Of a DNA stretch of 64,000 nucleotides, positions 16,588 through 25,623 are shown in pieces. Positions within the stretch are counted from its first letter, which is position 1. The number at the start of each line of letters is the position of its first letter. Source of the DNA: Amycolatopsis sp. EV170708-02-1 (GTDB lineage: Bacteria > Actinomycetota > Actinomycetes > Mycobacteriales > Pseudonocardiaceae); assembly GCF_022479115.1 (NCBI RefSeq), contig NZ_CP092497.1, positions 4,216,001 through 4,280,000 of the forward strand, written 5' to 3'. A program made the translations under genes and the position numbers. The notes under the pieces were generated by a model that saw only the letters and a list, made by a program, of their open reading frames with translations, did no database searches and was not told the DNA's origin.

Positions 16588-17430
16588 ATGGCACGACTCA
16601 GGGTTCCGGGATGTGTGATCGACTGCGCGGTCGTGGGTGACGGGCCCGCGGTCCTGCTGTTGCACGGATGGCCGCAGACCGGGTACGCGTGGCGGCAGGT
16701 GGTCCCGTTGCTGGCCACGCGATACACCGTCGTGGTTCCGGACTTGCCCGGTTTCGGTGCCAGTTCGCGGATGACCGGCGGCTACGACAAGCGTTCCGTG
16801 GCGGAGGTGCTGCATCGGCTGATGCTCGTCCTGGGCTTTTCGCGGTACCACGTCGTCGGGCACGACGTGGGTGGCCAGGTCGCGTATCCGCTCGCGGCGC
16901 TGCATCGGGAGTCGGTGGCGAGCCTGACCTTCGTGGAAGCGGGGATCCCCGGCCTGGGAGACAGTCTGGCCGCGGCGAACCCGCTCACCGGTGGATCGTG
17001 GCATTTCGGCTTCAACATGGTGCCCGACCTGCCCGAATTCCTGTTGTCCGGGCGCGAACGCGGCTATCTCGAGTTCATGTTCCGCCGTGACTCGATCGGG
17101 CTGTACGTCTCCGACGCGATCAGGGAGGCGGACCTCGACGTGTACGCCCGCGCGCTGGCCGCGCCGGGAGCGGTGCGCGCGACGATGGGGTACTACCGCG
17201 CGCTGCCGGACGACATCGAGGACAACCGCGGGTTGTGCGTGGCCGGTCCGGTCACGGCGCCGACCCTCGTCGTGGGTGCGCGGTACGGTGTCGGACTCGG
17301 CTGGCTGGACACCGTCGAGGCCGCGGCGCGGGACGTGTCGTCGTGCTGGGTGGAAGAATGCGGCCACTACGTTCCGGAGGAGCGGCCCGCCGAACTGGCG
17401 GGGATCCTCATGGAGAGGTGGGCGGCATGA
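16588..17430 (+). CDS. Alpha/beta hydrolase, epoxide hydrolase/dehalogenase-like
   Basis: 280-residue alpha/beta hydrolase. The oxyanion-hole stretch LLHGWPQTGYAW (about residues 26-37) and the nucleophile elbow GHDVGGQ, with Asp rather than Ser, place it with epoxide hydrolases and haloalkane/haloacetate dehalogenases. The final His is in ECGHYVPEE. The true start at 16588 follows the divergent operator; further upstream codons in frame are antisense to the CoA-transferase. ATGA-coupled to the next hydrolase. Substrate unknown. Confidence 0.85.
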   Translation: MARLRVPGCVIDCAVVGDGPAVLLLHGWPQTGYAWRQVVPLLATRYTVVVPDLPGFGASSRMTGGYDKRSVAEVLHRLMLVLGFSRYHVVGHDVGGQVAYPLAALHRESVASLTFVEAGIPGLGDSLAAANPLTGGSWHFGFNMVPDLPEFLLSGRERGYLEFMFRRDSIGLYVSDAIREADLDVYARALAAPGAVRATMGYYRALPDDIEDNRGLCVAGPVTAPTLVVGARYGVGLGWLDTVEAAARDVSSCWVEECGHYVPEERPAELAGILMERWAA

Positions 17431-18293
17431 GCGACGTGGTGCTGATTCACGGCGCCTGGCACGGTGCCGGGCATTTCGCGGCTTTGGCGGCCGCGCTGAC
17501 CGTCCGCGGCCACCGTGTGCTGGCCGTGGACCTGCGTGGCCACGGGACCAGGGCCCGCATCCCGGCGAGTTATCTGGCCAGGGACACCGAGGCCTTGCGC
17601 ACGGAGCGTTCGCCGCTGGCGGATCTCACGTTGGACGACGTGGCGGCCGATGTCGTGGCCGTCTTACGCCGGTGTGCCCGGCCGGCGGTGCTGGTCGCGC
17701 ACAGCATGGGCGGCACCGTCGCCACCCGCGTGGCCGAGTCGGCTCCGGACCTGGTGGCGCATCTGGTCTATCTGGCGGCGTTCGTCCCGACGCGCCTCGG
17801 CCCGCCGGCCGCCTATCTGGCCTTACCGGAGGCGAAGACCGCGCTGGGCGGAGGCCTCTACCTCGGCGACCCGGCAGCGATCGGCGCGGTGCGCATCGAT
17901 CCCCGGAGCACCGACTCCGCGTACCGGAACGAGTTGCGCGCCGCGTACTTCTCCGATGTGGACGATGTGGATTTCCGTGCGCTGGCCGCCACGCTCAGCC
18001 CGGACCAGCCGCTGTCCTTCCTCACCACCGCGACGGGGGCGACCGAGCGGCGGTGGGGGAGCGTCCCGAGGACCTATCTGCGCACCGCCGCCGACCGCGC
18101 ATTGCCGGTCGAACTCCAGGACGTGATGATCCGTGACGCCGACGGCCTTGCTCCGGGGACCGCGTTCGACCAAGTGACCATGGACGCCGGGCACGCGGTC
18201 TTCGCCGCGCACCCGGACGAGGTGGCCGACGCGATCGAGCGATCAACCCGGCGTCACCGCACCGGACAATCCACCCGGGACGGCGTCGAGTAG
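17427..18293 (+). CDS. Alpha/beta hydrolase with serine nucleophile
   Basis: 288 residues. HGAWHGAGHF near the N-terminus and the AHSMGG elbow are typical of the methylesterase/EstC-like group (pyrethroid- or MES-type esterases). The catalytic His is in MDAGHAVFAAHPDEVAD. It sits behind the epoxide-hydrolase-like gene, so the pair may act in sequence on an ester or lactone. The last 51 bp are antisense to the end of the ABC ATPase gene, so the 3' ends overlap. Contains TTA codons, for example at 17664. Confidence 0.82.
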   Translation: MSDVVLIHGAWHGAGHFAALAAALTVRGHRVLAVDLRGHGTRARIPASYLARDTEALRTERSPLADLTLDDVAADVVAVLRRCARPAVLVAHSMGGTVATRVAESAPDLVAHLVYLAAFVPTRLGPPAAYLALPEAKTALGGGLYLGDPAAIGAVRIDPRSTDSAYRNELRAAYFSDVDDVDFRALAATLSPDQPLSFLTTATGATERRWGSVPRTYLRTAADRALPVELQDVMIRDADGLAPGTAFDQVTMDAGHAVFAAHPDEVADAIERSTRRHRTGQSTRDGVE

Positions 18294-19757
18294 CTCCCGG
18301 GTGAACGGCGCGGCGGGCGAGGACAACACGTCGCCGGTCGGTCCCGTTTCGACCAGCCGTCCGTTCCTCAGCACCACGAGGTGGTCCGCGGCCGACGCGA
18401 CCACCGCCAGATCGTGCGAGATGAGCAGATACGCCAGCCCGTGGAGGTCCCGGAGTCGCCGGAGCAACGACAGGATCTGCGCCTGCGTCACGACGTCCAA
18501 GGCGGAGACAGGCTCGTCGAGCACGATCAGGTCCGGTCTGGGGGCGAGCGCACGGGCGATCGCCACCCGTTGCCGCTGCCCACCGGACAAGGTGCCCGGT
18601 CGTCGCGTGGCGTACGACTCGGGCAGGGCGACGTCGGTGAGCAGCCCGAGCACCCGGCTTCTGCGCTGGGCGCGGCCCATTCCTCGTGCCCGCAACGGTT
18701 CCGCGATGATCCGCCCGACGCTCCACAGCGGATCGAGCGAACTGTACGGGTTCTGCGCCACGAACTGCACCCTGCCGTTCCCGAGAGCGGGCGGATCGCC
18801 CGCGACCAGGACACGGCCGGCCGTGGGCTCGGCAAGGCCGGTGACCATCCGCGCGATCGTGGACTTGCCCGAGCCGGATTCGCCCACGAGGCCGAGCGCG
18901 CCTGCTTCGCCCAGGGCGAAGGACACACCATCGACAGCGACCGTCTCGCCATAGGTTTTGCGCAGCTCGCAGGCTTCCAGCAGCGGTTCGGTGACAGGTC
19001 TGGCCGACGCCAGCGGCCGGGGCACCGAGTCGATCAGCAGCCGGGTGTAGGCGTCCTGTGGGTTGCCGAACACCTGGGTGGCCGGGCCCTCCTCGACGAT
19101 CCGGCCACCGGACATGACGGCCACCCGGTCGGCCCGGTCCGCGGCGACACCGAGGTCGTGGGTGATCAGCAGGACACTCGTCCCGTCAGCCGCCATCGAC
19201 CGGATCAGGTCCAGGACCGCCTTCTGCACGGTCGTGTCGAGCGCGGATGTCGGCTCGTCGGCGATCACCAGCGCCGGGCGACCGGCGAGCGCCATGCCCA
19301 GCAGCACGCGCTGCCGGTACCCGCCGGACAGTTGATGCGGGTGGCAGGCGAGTACCCGGTCCGGGTCGGGAATGCCGGCACGCGCCAGCACCGTGGCAGG
19401 GGCGGCCGAGTTCCCGTTGAGCCGCAAGGCTTCCGCCACCTGCGCACGGATGGTCATCAGCGGGTTCAACGCGGTCCCCGGGTCTTGCGGCACGTAGGCG
19501 ATCCGTCGCCCGCGCAGCCGTCGCCACCGCCGGTCCGTGAGCCGGTCGACCCGCGCTCCGTCGAACGTGATCTCGCCGCGCACATGCGCGGCTGGTGGCA
19601 GGAGACCGACGAGGGCCTGAGCCAGCGTCGACTTGCCTGACCCGGACTCGCCGACCACCGCCACGACCTGTCCGGAGTGGATGGACAGGTGGGCGTCGGC
19701 GACGGCGGGCGAGCGTCCATAGTGGACGGTGAGGCCGCGGACCGTCAGCAGGGTCAT
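18243..19757 (-). CDS. ABC importer ATPase with two fused nucleotide-binding domains (Dpp/Opp type)
   Basis: 504 residues with two complete ABC ATPase domains in tandem. Domain 1 has Walker A GESGSGKST near residues 36-44 and signature LSGGYRQR; domain 2 has GESGSGKST again and LSGGQRQR. This is the DppD-DppF (oligopeptide/nickel) fusion used with DppB/C-type permeases. It is the last gene of the importer operon, ATGA-coupled to the DppC-like permease. It powers uptake of the ligand captured by the lipoprotein at 22652-24220. Confidence 0.9.
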   Translation of the reverse strand: MTLLTVRGLTVHYGRSPAVADAHLSIHSGQVVAVVGESGSGKSTLAQALVGLLPPAAHVRGEITFDGARVDRLTDRRWRRLRGRRIAYVPQDPGTALNPLMTIRAQVAEALRLNGNSAAPATVLARAGIPDPDRVLACHPHQLSGGYRQRVLLGMALAGRPALVIADEPTSALDTTVQKAVLDLIRSMAADGTSVLLITHDLGVAADRADRVAVMSGGRIVEEGPATQVFGNPQDAYTRLLIDSVPRPLASARPVTEPLLEACELRKTYGETVAVDGVSFALGEAGALGLVGESGSGKSTIARMVTGLAEPTAGRVLVAGDPPALGNGRVQFVAQNPYSSLDPLWSVGRIIAEPLRARGMGRAQRRSRVLGLLTDVALPESYATRRPGTLSGGQRQRVAIARALAPRPDLIVLDEPVSALDVVTQAQILSLLRRLRDLHGLAYLLISHDLAVVASAADHLVVLRNGRLVETGPTGDVLSSPAAPFTRELLDAVPGGLSGAVTPG

Positions 19758-20557
19758 CGGTTCTCCGATCTCAAGGTGTGGCCCAGGTGGTTGACCGCGA
19801 GGACCACGGCCACGATGACGAGGCCGGGAAGCGTGGTGAGCCACCACGCGGAGGCGAGGAACTGGCGGCCGGCGGCGATCAGGGAGCCCCACTCCGGATC
19901 CGGCGGCGGAGCGCCGAATCCCAGAAAGCCGACCGCGGCGACGGTGAGGATCGCGTTACCCAGTTCGAGTGCCGCCAGCGCGGCGACCGGACCCGCCGCG
20001 TTGGGCAGCACGTGCGTCACCAGGGTCGCCCGTCGTCCGGTGCCGGACACCGCGGCCGCTTCCACGTAGCCGGCGCCGCGGACCCGGATGACCTCGGCCC
20101 GGGTGATCCTGGCGAACACCGCGGTGGCGGAGACACCCACGGCGATCGCCACCGGGCCGGTACCCGGGCCGAGTACCGCGACCACGATCAGCACGAGCAG
20201 GAACGACGGCACCGCGAGCAGTACCTCCACCGCCCGCATGACCATGTCGTCCAGCACGCCCCGGGCGGTGCCCGCCACCAGGCCGAGCACCGAGCCCGCC
20301 AGCACCGCGATGCCCACCGCCACCACGGCCGCGGACAGGGACGCCGCCGACCCGTGTGCCACACGCGCCAGCAGATCTCGTCCGAGTTCGTCGGTGCCGA
20401 ACGGATGTCCCGCGCCGGGTGGCCGCAACCGTTCGGCGAGGTCGTCGGCGAGGGGGTCCGCGGCGGTGAACAGACCCGGTGCCAGCGCCGCGGTCACGGC
20501 CACCACCAGGACGGCGGCGGATATCAGCGTCCCCGGCCTGCGCAGCGGGCTCACCAT
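19754..20557 (-). CDS. ABC permease, DppC-like
   Basis: 267-residue inner-membrane permease with about six helices. It has the N-terminal HPFGTDELGRDLLARV typical of DppC/OppC and an EAA-type loop (YVEAAAVSGTGRRATLVTHV). Overlaps the DppB-like gene by 7 bp and the ATPase gene by 4 bp. Forms the heterodimeric channel with the 20551-21480 product. The start at 20557 was chosen because the longer frame is antisense-type arginine-rich sequence. Confidence 0.88.
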   Translation of the reverse strand: MVSPLRRPGTLISAAVLVVAVTAALAPGLFTAADPLADDLAERLRPPGAGHPFGTDELGRDLLARVAHGSAASLSAAVVAVGIAVLAGSVLGLVAGTARGVLDDMVMRAVEVLLAVPSFLLVLIVVAVLGPGTGPVAIAVGVSATAVFARITRAEVIRVRGAGYVEAAAVSGTGRRATLVTHVLPNAAGPVAALAALELGNAILTVAAVGFLGFGAPPPDPEWGSLIAAGRQFLASAWWLTTLPGLVIVAVVLAVNHLGHTLRSENR

Positions 20558-21480
20558 AACCGCTCCCGGACGTCCACCACCGGATGCAGCAGGTCGACGG
20601 CCAGGGCGAGCAGGGTGACGAGCGTCGTGGTGACCACGACGAGTCCTTGCAGTACCGGCAGATCCCGTGCCGTCACCGCCGATTCGACCAGCCTGCCGAG
20701 CCCGTTGCGGGCGAACACCGTCTCCACCACAACCGATCCGGACAGCAGCCAGCCGACCAGCAGCGACACCATCGTCAGCGCGGGCATCGCCGCGTTGCGC
20801 AGCGCGTGCGCCGTCACCACCCTGGCCCGCGACGCACCCTTGGCCCGCGCCGTGTTCACATAGGCCTGGCGCATTTCCGGCAGCAGCCGCGCCGACAGGA
20901 CTTGAGCCACGAACGCCGACGACGGCACAGCCAGTGTCACCGCGGGCAGGACCAAGGCCTCGAGCCCGTCGCCGCGGGCCGGGAACAGCCGCAGTCCGAA
21001 CGAGAAGATCTGCAGCAACATCAGGCCGAGCCAGAACGTCGGCACCGACAGCGACAGGCCCGGCACACCGCCGAGCAGACGGCGAAGCCACGGCCTGCCG
21101 GTGTGCGCGGCCGCCCAGGCGAGCAGGAATCCCAGCGGGACGGCCACCAGTAACGCGGCACCCGCCAGCGCCAGCGTCCGGGGTGCCGCTTCGGCGATCG
21201 TCGCGCCGACGCCGTGTCCTGTCTGGAAGGACGTGCCGAAGTCGCCGCGTAGAGCGTCCAGAAGCCCGTCGAAGTACCGCACGACCGCGGGCCGGTCCAG
21301 GCCGTACTCGGCGCGCAGCGCGGCCACACGGGCCTCGTCCACCACGTTCTCCGGACCGATCATGATTCGCACCGGATCGGCGGGTAGCAGGTAGAAGGCC
21401 GCGAAGGTCAGGGTGTAGGCCGCCAGCACCACGACGGTGGCCTGCCATGCCCGCTTCAGGATGAACCGGCGCACGGTCAT
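20551..21480 (-). CDS. ABC permease, DppB-like
   Basis: 309-residue permease with the DppB/OppB pattern: first helix after MTVRRFILKRAW, then LLPADPVRIMIG and EYGLDRPAVVRYFDGLLDALRGDFG, and the EAA loop YVNTARAKGASRARVVTAHAL. About six membrane helices. The start at 21480 overlaps the stop of the unknown 392-residue gene by ATGA. Works with the DppC-like permease and fused ATPase to import a peptide, glycoside, nickel chelate or similar ligand. Confidence 0.88.
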   Translation of the reverse strand: MTVRRFILKRAWQATVVVLAAYTLTFAAFYLLPADPVRIMIGPENVVDEARVAALRAEYGLDRPAVVRYFDGLLDALRGDFGTSFQTGHGVGATIAEAAPRTLALAGAALLVAVPLGFLLAWAAAHTGRPWLRRLLGGVPGLSLSVPTFWLGLMLLQIFSFGLRLFPARGDGLEALVLPAVTLAVPSSAFVAQVLSARLLPEMRQAYVNTARAKGASRARVVTAHALRNAAMPALTMVSLLVGWLLSGSVVVETVFARNGLGRLVESAVTARDLPVLQGLVVVTTTLVTLLALAVDLLHPVVDVRERLW

Positions 21481-22655
21481 CCCCGGACATCGAGGAGTAC
21501 GGCCGGTCCACCGACCTCCTGGCCGGTATAGAGAACGACGTTCCCCGGCCGCAGCTTCCCGAGCAGCGCCAGCGCGAGCGCCCGCTGGCCACCGGTCGGG
21601 ATGAGCCCGCCGTCGGGCACCGTGACCGCGCCGTCCTCCCGTAGCACCGCGCATCCGGACCAGGTCGCGCTGTCCGGTGTGGACTCCTGTGGAGTACCGC
21701 CCGGCCGGGCGGCGTACCGGTGTCCGCGCAGCGCCTGTCCGAGGTCCGCCGTCCACTCGTGACCGTCGAAACCCACGGCCAGTGTGAGCGTGCGCGTCCG
21801 GCCAGGCCCGGGAGCGCCGGGAACGAGCCTGTCGGACAGGGCGACCACGTCGATGTCTTCGGCCGCCTTCGCCGGTGTGGACAGGGTGGTGGCGCGCTGG
21901 TCTTCGCCTGGCACGAAGAACGAGACCTCCTCGGGCACCAGCGTGATCTCGCGACGCGTCAGCAGATACGCCGGTCCGAGCAGCGGGCCGTCCAAGGCGA
22001 CCGGAGGCAGCACCACCGCGCCACCGTGCTGGAACCCGTACGCGCCGTCGGCCCGTTCACCGGCGACGACTTCGGCGGCGAACCGCACGATCGCCTCGTG
22101 CGGGATGCGACGGGTCATGACCTGCACCGCGAACCAGTCGCGAGCTTCCCGCAGCCGGGTCAGCCCGTCGGCATCGGCCAGCACCGGTATCTCGGCCGCG
22201 TTGGTGAACGGGATCAGCGCGTCCCGCAGCAGCACGAGCTGCCAGAGCCACTCGTTGTACAGGTTGCGCGCGGGATGCAGTTCCGGTCCGGCGATGAGCC
22301 TGCGGACCACGGGCGGGATCCAGGAGTAGCCGACGCAGCTACTGTGGATGTCGGCCGGGCCGGGGCGGCCGGCGGGCGGAGCGTCCCGGACGAGATCCAG
22401 GACCAGAGCGGAGACCGCGTCGGCGTTCGCCGCCACTTCCGCCCGCACCTCCTGACCGGCCGGCCCGGCGTCCAGCCGGAGAGTCGCGTAGGGACCCGTG
22501 GTGGACAGGCACGCGGCGAGGCCCGAGACGAAGTCGGTCCGGGTTTCCGTGCCGCCACCCGCGGCGGCGACCGCGGCGTCGAGCAGGGTCCGCGCGGCCG
22601 TGACGAACGTCGCGGCGTCCACCGCCCGGCCGTCACCGAAGTCATGCCAGCTCAT
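21477..22655 (-). CDS. Unknown 392-aa protein inside the ABC importer operon
   Basis: Not recognised. No signal peptide or membrane helix is visible, so probably cytoplasmic. Distinct stretches include SCVGYSWIPPVVRRLIAGP, NLYNEWLWQLVLLRDALIPF, AYLLTRREITLVPEEVSFFVPG and, near the C-terminus, GQRALALALLGKLRPGNVVLY. It is ATGA-coupled at both ends, between the binding-protein gene and the permease, where importer operons normally have nothing. It may process the imported ligand or be an unusual transport accessory. No catalytic motif can be assigned. Confidence 0.75.
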   Translation of the reverse strand: MSWHDFGDGRAVDAATFVTAARTLLDAAVAAAGGGTETRTDFVSGLAACLSTTGPYATLRLDAGPAGQEVRAEVAANADAVSALVLDLVRDAPPAGRPGPADIHSSCVGYSWIPPVVRRLIAGPELHPARNLYNEWLWQLVLLRDALIPFTNAAEIPVLADADGLTRLREARDWFAVQVMTRRIPHEAIVRFAAEVVAGERADGAYGFQHGGAVVLPPVALDGPLLGPAYLLTRREITLVPEEVSFFVPGEDQRATTLSTPAKAAEDIDVVALSDRLVPGAPGPGRTRTLTLAVGFDGHEWTADLGQALRGHRYAARPGGTPQESTPDSATWSGCAVLREDGAVTVPDGGLIPTGGQRALALALLGKLRPGNVVLYTGQEVGGPAVLLDVRG

Positions 22656-24220
22656 GGCGTCACCTCTGCTTCCTGGAAGATCGGACGGCCCGACGCGTCC
22701 AGCCGCACACCGGACACCCGGGACGCGACGCCGATGGAGGAGGACTGCTCGAAGAGCGGGATGCCGTGCCCGGCGGTGAGGATCGCCTTCGCCGCGGTGT
22801 CCACGGCGCGTGCCCGCTCGACGGGATCGAGGAGGGTGGCGACCCGCGCGATCGCGGCGTCCACCTCGTCGGGTGTGCTGCGGCGCAACGGGTTCGCGCT
22901 CTTCACCGGGTACAGGCTCGCGAGTACCGTCGGGTCGCCGCGGGTCACCGCCCACGACACGAAGTCGTAATCGCCCGAGCTTTGACGCGCGCTGTTGGCG
23001 GCGTCGTCCAGTGGGGTGGGACGCAGCTCGATTCCGGCCTCGGACAACTGCCGGGCGATCAGCTGGTAGAGCGCGCCGTACCGTTCGGTGGTCGAGTACA
23101 CCAAGGTGAAGGACAAGCGCTCGCCGCTCTTGGCCCGTACTCCGTCGGCGCCTGGCCGCCAGCCCGCCGCATCGAGCAGCCGGAACGCCCCTTGCCTGTC
23201 GGATGCGAGATCCGCCGACCGGTCCGCGTAACCGGGCGTGGTCCTGGCGAGGACGTCGGTCGCTGGGCCTTCGCCCGCGGACAGCAGCGGTTTGAACGCC
23301 GCCCTGTCCAGCGCCGCGCCGACCGCGCGGCGCACGGCGGGATCGCTCAGCGCGGGGCGGGATTCGTTGGGAAGCAACGTGTACACGACTCCGGGCCGCG
23401 TGCTGGACAGCAGCCGTGCCCCTCCTCCGCCGAAGGACGGTTCGTCCTGCTGGAGCACCTGCAGATCGGCGTCGAGCTGGCCGGAGACGAGACTGCCGTG
23501 CCGTGCGCTCGGGTCGGTGACGATGGCGAAGGCCAACGTCCCGACCCGGGGCGAGCCCTTGTGCGCGGACAGGTCACTCGCCCAGGCGTAGTCCTTTCGA
23601 GCGGTCAGCCGGACCTCTTCGTTGAGCGCCACCCGGTCGAGCAAGAACGGACCGGAGCCGGTGAGCGTGCCGGCGCACCGCTTCTCCGGTGTCTGCGCCA
23701 GCGCACCGGGTGAGAGGAGACCGAGCGTGACCATCGACGTTGCTTGCAGGAACTGGGCACTCGGGGCGGAGAACCGCACTTCGACGGTGTGCGGTCCGGA
23801 CGCGGTGGCGCCCGCGTATCCGGCGAGGTAGGTGGCGCCGAGCGGGGAGCGCGCGCCGAGGGCGGCCACATCGTCGAAGTTGGCGACGACGGCGGCGGCG
23901 TCCAGTGGTGTGCCGTCGCTGAAAGTCACCCCCTCCCTCAAGGTGAAGACGAATTTCGTGGCCTGCGCCTCGACCGTCCAGGATTTCGCCAGCCAAGGCA
24001 CGATCTTGCCGGTCGCCGGATCCTGGTCGGTGAGGGAATCCACCAGCTGGCGGGACACCTGCAGGTTCGGAGTCTGTGGCGTCTGGTGCGGATCGAGGCA
24101 GCCGACAGGTGCGGAGAGCCCCGCGGTGAGAGTGGCAGCCGTGCCGTTCTCGGCACTGCCGGTGCCGCAGGCGACGAGCATCGCGGCGGCACTGGTGAGA
24201 AGAAGCATTTGTCTTAGCAC
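22652..24220 (-). CDS. ABC substrate-binding lipoprotein, family 5 (oligopeptide type)
   Basis: 522 residues with a lipoprotein signal peptide ending LVAC (Cys18), then a family 5 solute-binding domain: LDPHQTPQTPNLQVSRQLVDSL, LAKSWTVE, REGVTFSDGTPLDAAAVV and the late DPTVLASLYPV region. Lipid-anchored outside the membrane, it captures the ligand for the Dpp-like permease. First gene of the importer operon. The upstream region shared with the IclR gene contains GTTTTC-N7-GGAAAC. Ligand unknown; family members bind peptides, nickel or oligosaccharides. Confidence 0.9.
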   Translation of the reverse strand: MLRQMLLLTSAAAMLVACGTGSAENGTAATLTAGLSAPVGCLDPHQTPQTPNLQVSRQLVDSLTDQDPATGKIVPWLAKSWTVEAQATKFVFTLREGVTFSDGTPLDAAAVVANFDDVAALGARSPLGATYLAGYAGATASGPHTVEVRFSAPSAQFLQATSMVTLGLLSPGALAQTPEKRCAGTLTGSGPFLLDRVALNEEVRLTARKDYAWASDLSAHKGSPRVGTLAFAIVTDPSARHGSLVSGQLDADLQVLQQDEPSFGGGGARLLSSTRPGVVYTLLPNESRPALSDPAVRRAVGAALDRAAFKPLLSAGEGPATDVLARTTPGYADRSADLASDRQGAFRLLDAAGWRPGADGVRAKSGERLSFTLVYSTTERYGALYQLIARQLSEAGIELRPTPLDDAANSARQSSGDYDFVSWAVTRGDPTVLASLYPVKSANPLRRSTPDEVDAAIARVATLLDPVERARAVDTAAKAILTAGHGIPLFEQSSSIGVASRVSGVRLDASGRPIFQEAEVTP

Positions 24221-24262
24221 GATCCCGAGTCTGTGTGTTCGGGCAGGCGGAACACCGGTCCC

Positions 24263-24281
24263 GTTTTCACTCTCCGGAAAC
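24263..24281. promoter_or_regulatory. Candidate IclR operator, GTTTTC-N7-GGAAAC
   Basis: GTTTTCACTCTCCGGAAAC in the 138-bp divergent region between the substrate-binding lipoprotein gene (start 24220, minus) and the IclR gene (start 24359, plus). Half-sites and 7-nt spacing match the site at 16528-16546. The flanking bases (C before, CG after) are also the same in both. Confidence 0.55.
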
Positions 24282-24358
24282 CGCTCACGGATTGGGACGG
24301 AGGCCGGCGTGCCTTGTTTCGTGTTAACTTCCGCGCCGGGACAGGGAAGGAGCGGACC

Positions 24359-25024
24359 ATGGCTCCTCGAAGTGTCGCGGCGCGCGTGTTGTCGGTACTG
24401 GACGCCGTGGAGCGGGCATCCGGGCCGCTGCAGATCACGCAGATCGCCGAACGTACCGGGCTGCCGGTCGCCACGGCGTGGCGCATGGTCCGTGAACTCA
24501 CCGAATGGGGTGGCCTCGAACAGCAGGCCGACGGCCGCTACCGGCTCGCCACCCGGGTCTGGGCGATCGGCAGTTCCGCCCCGTGCGTGCGCCGGATCCA
24601 GCGTTACACCTCACGGCACATCAGAGAGCTGGCGGCGCTGACCGGGCGGACGGCCTACCTGAGCGTGTTCGATCAGGACGAAGCGCTGGTCGTCAGTCTC
24701 GCGCAGGCCGGCGGTGGCCAGTCCGATGTGCACGAAGGAAGCAGGCTCCGCGCCGGTGCCTCCTCGGCGACCCTCCTCTACCGCGCGTTCGACGGCCCAG
24801 GCACCGACCCTGATCCCGTGCGGAGCACACGGATCTCGGTACATCAGGAGATCACAGGCCGTTCATCGATGTCCGCCGCGATCACCAACCAGGCGGGGGC
24901 GGTGGTCGCCGCACTCACGCTCGCCGGGAACCGGGGCGAGGCGTGGCATCAACTGCGCCCCACTCTCGCCGACGCGGCCCAGGCCGTACGGCACAGCATC
25001 TACCGCGACGAGTTGTTCGTTTAG
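24359..25024 (+). CDS. IclR-family regulator with a shortened effector domain
   Basis: 221 residues, about 30 shorter than the usual 250. The N-terminal winged helix is complete (PLQITQIAERTGLPVATAWRM). The effector domain retains LTGRTAYLSVFDQDEALVVSLAQ and a RSSMSAAITNQAGAVVAALT stretch but lacks part of the middle. The start at 24359 has GGGAAGGAG upstream. Divergent from the ABC importer operon, and probably the regulator of it and of the CoA-transferase/hydrolase promoters through GTTTYC-N7-GGAAAC. Confidence 0.85.
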   Translation: MAPRSVAARVLSVLDAVERASGPLQITQIAERTGLPVATAWRMVRELTEWGGLEQQADGRYRLATRVWAIGSSAPCVRRIQRYTSRHIRELAALTGRTAYLSVFDQDEALVVSLAQAGGGQSDVHEGSRLRAGASSATLLYRAFDGPGTDPDPVRSTRISVHQEITGRSSMSAAITNQAGAVVAALTLAGNRGEAWHQLRPTLADAAQAVRHSIYRDELFV

Positions 25025-25623
25025 GACACGGTGGGTGTACTGGTCCGGGACGCATTATGGCAGCCGAATCGAGACAATTTTCGCTGCGACTTCCCTGGAG
25101 TTGTGGTCTACGGACAAGTGACCAATTCTGGTTGATTGAGTCGAGGGTGGTTACGGGTAGGAATGTCAATCAATTCGGAGGTTTATCCCGCTGATGTCCG
25201 TTCGGGAACAGCGTGCGAACTGGTCGCGTCGGCCGCGGCGAATGTTGTGGGCTGAGGAGCTCTGTGCGGAAAATTCTTGTGTCAGCCGAGTGGTGGATCT
25301 GTCGGCTTGAAATAAAAAGTGTGCTGAACACCCCCTCAGTTGACAGAGTCGCGTTGAGCGCGACTGGGCGGCGCCATAGCACAGAAACATTCAGCTTCGA
25401 TCAGTACATTGCACTGCTGGCAGGAATCTGGAAGTATCCCTCACGAATCGCAGAGGCTCTGCCCAGCTGACAATTTAAAGAATTTCAAGCGTCCAAATGG
25501 GTGGCTTGAAAGGTTGTAGCGTCGGCGGTTGACTTACCGAATGATTTGCCGATAGCCTGTCGGCTCCGCACGATTGATTGCGTCGAGGGTGACGCCTGTG
25601 TTATTTCATGACGGGGATTCCTC
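25025..25623. other. About 600-bp intergenic region, relatively AT-rich
   Basis: Separates the IclR gene from the chorismatase operon and is clearly richer in A+T than its surroundings. No gene is supported; an 85-codon plus-strand frame at 25213-25470 lacks a ribosome-binding site and any recognisable similarity. The 3' part holds a candidate promoter (next entry). The compositional shift marks the left boundary of the specialised-metabolism locus and may reflect its separate acquisition. Confidence 0.4.
25529..25558 (+). promoter_or_regulatory. Candidate promoter of the chorismatase operon
   Basis: TTGACT (25529-25534) and TAGCCT (25553-25558) are separated by 18 bp, a reasonable actinobacterial primary-sigma promoter about 65 bp before the chorismatase ATG. 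Nearby GCCGATAGCCTGTCGGC is a partial dyad that could be an operator. Confidence 0.4.

Noticed and set aside
19754..21592. Extended 612-codon minus frame joining both permeases
   Set aside because: Only the last 267 codons are protein-like (DppC); the upstream part is an out-of-frame shadow of the DppB gene.
25213..25470. 85-codon plus-strand frame between the IclR and chorismatase genes
   Set aside because: No ribosome-binding site, atypical codon use and no recognisable similarity; region treated as intergenic.
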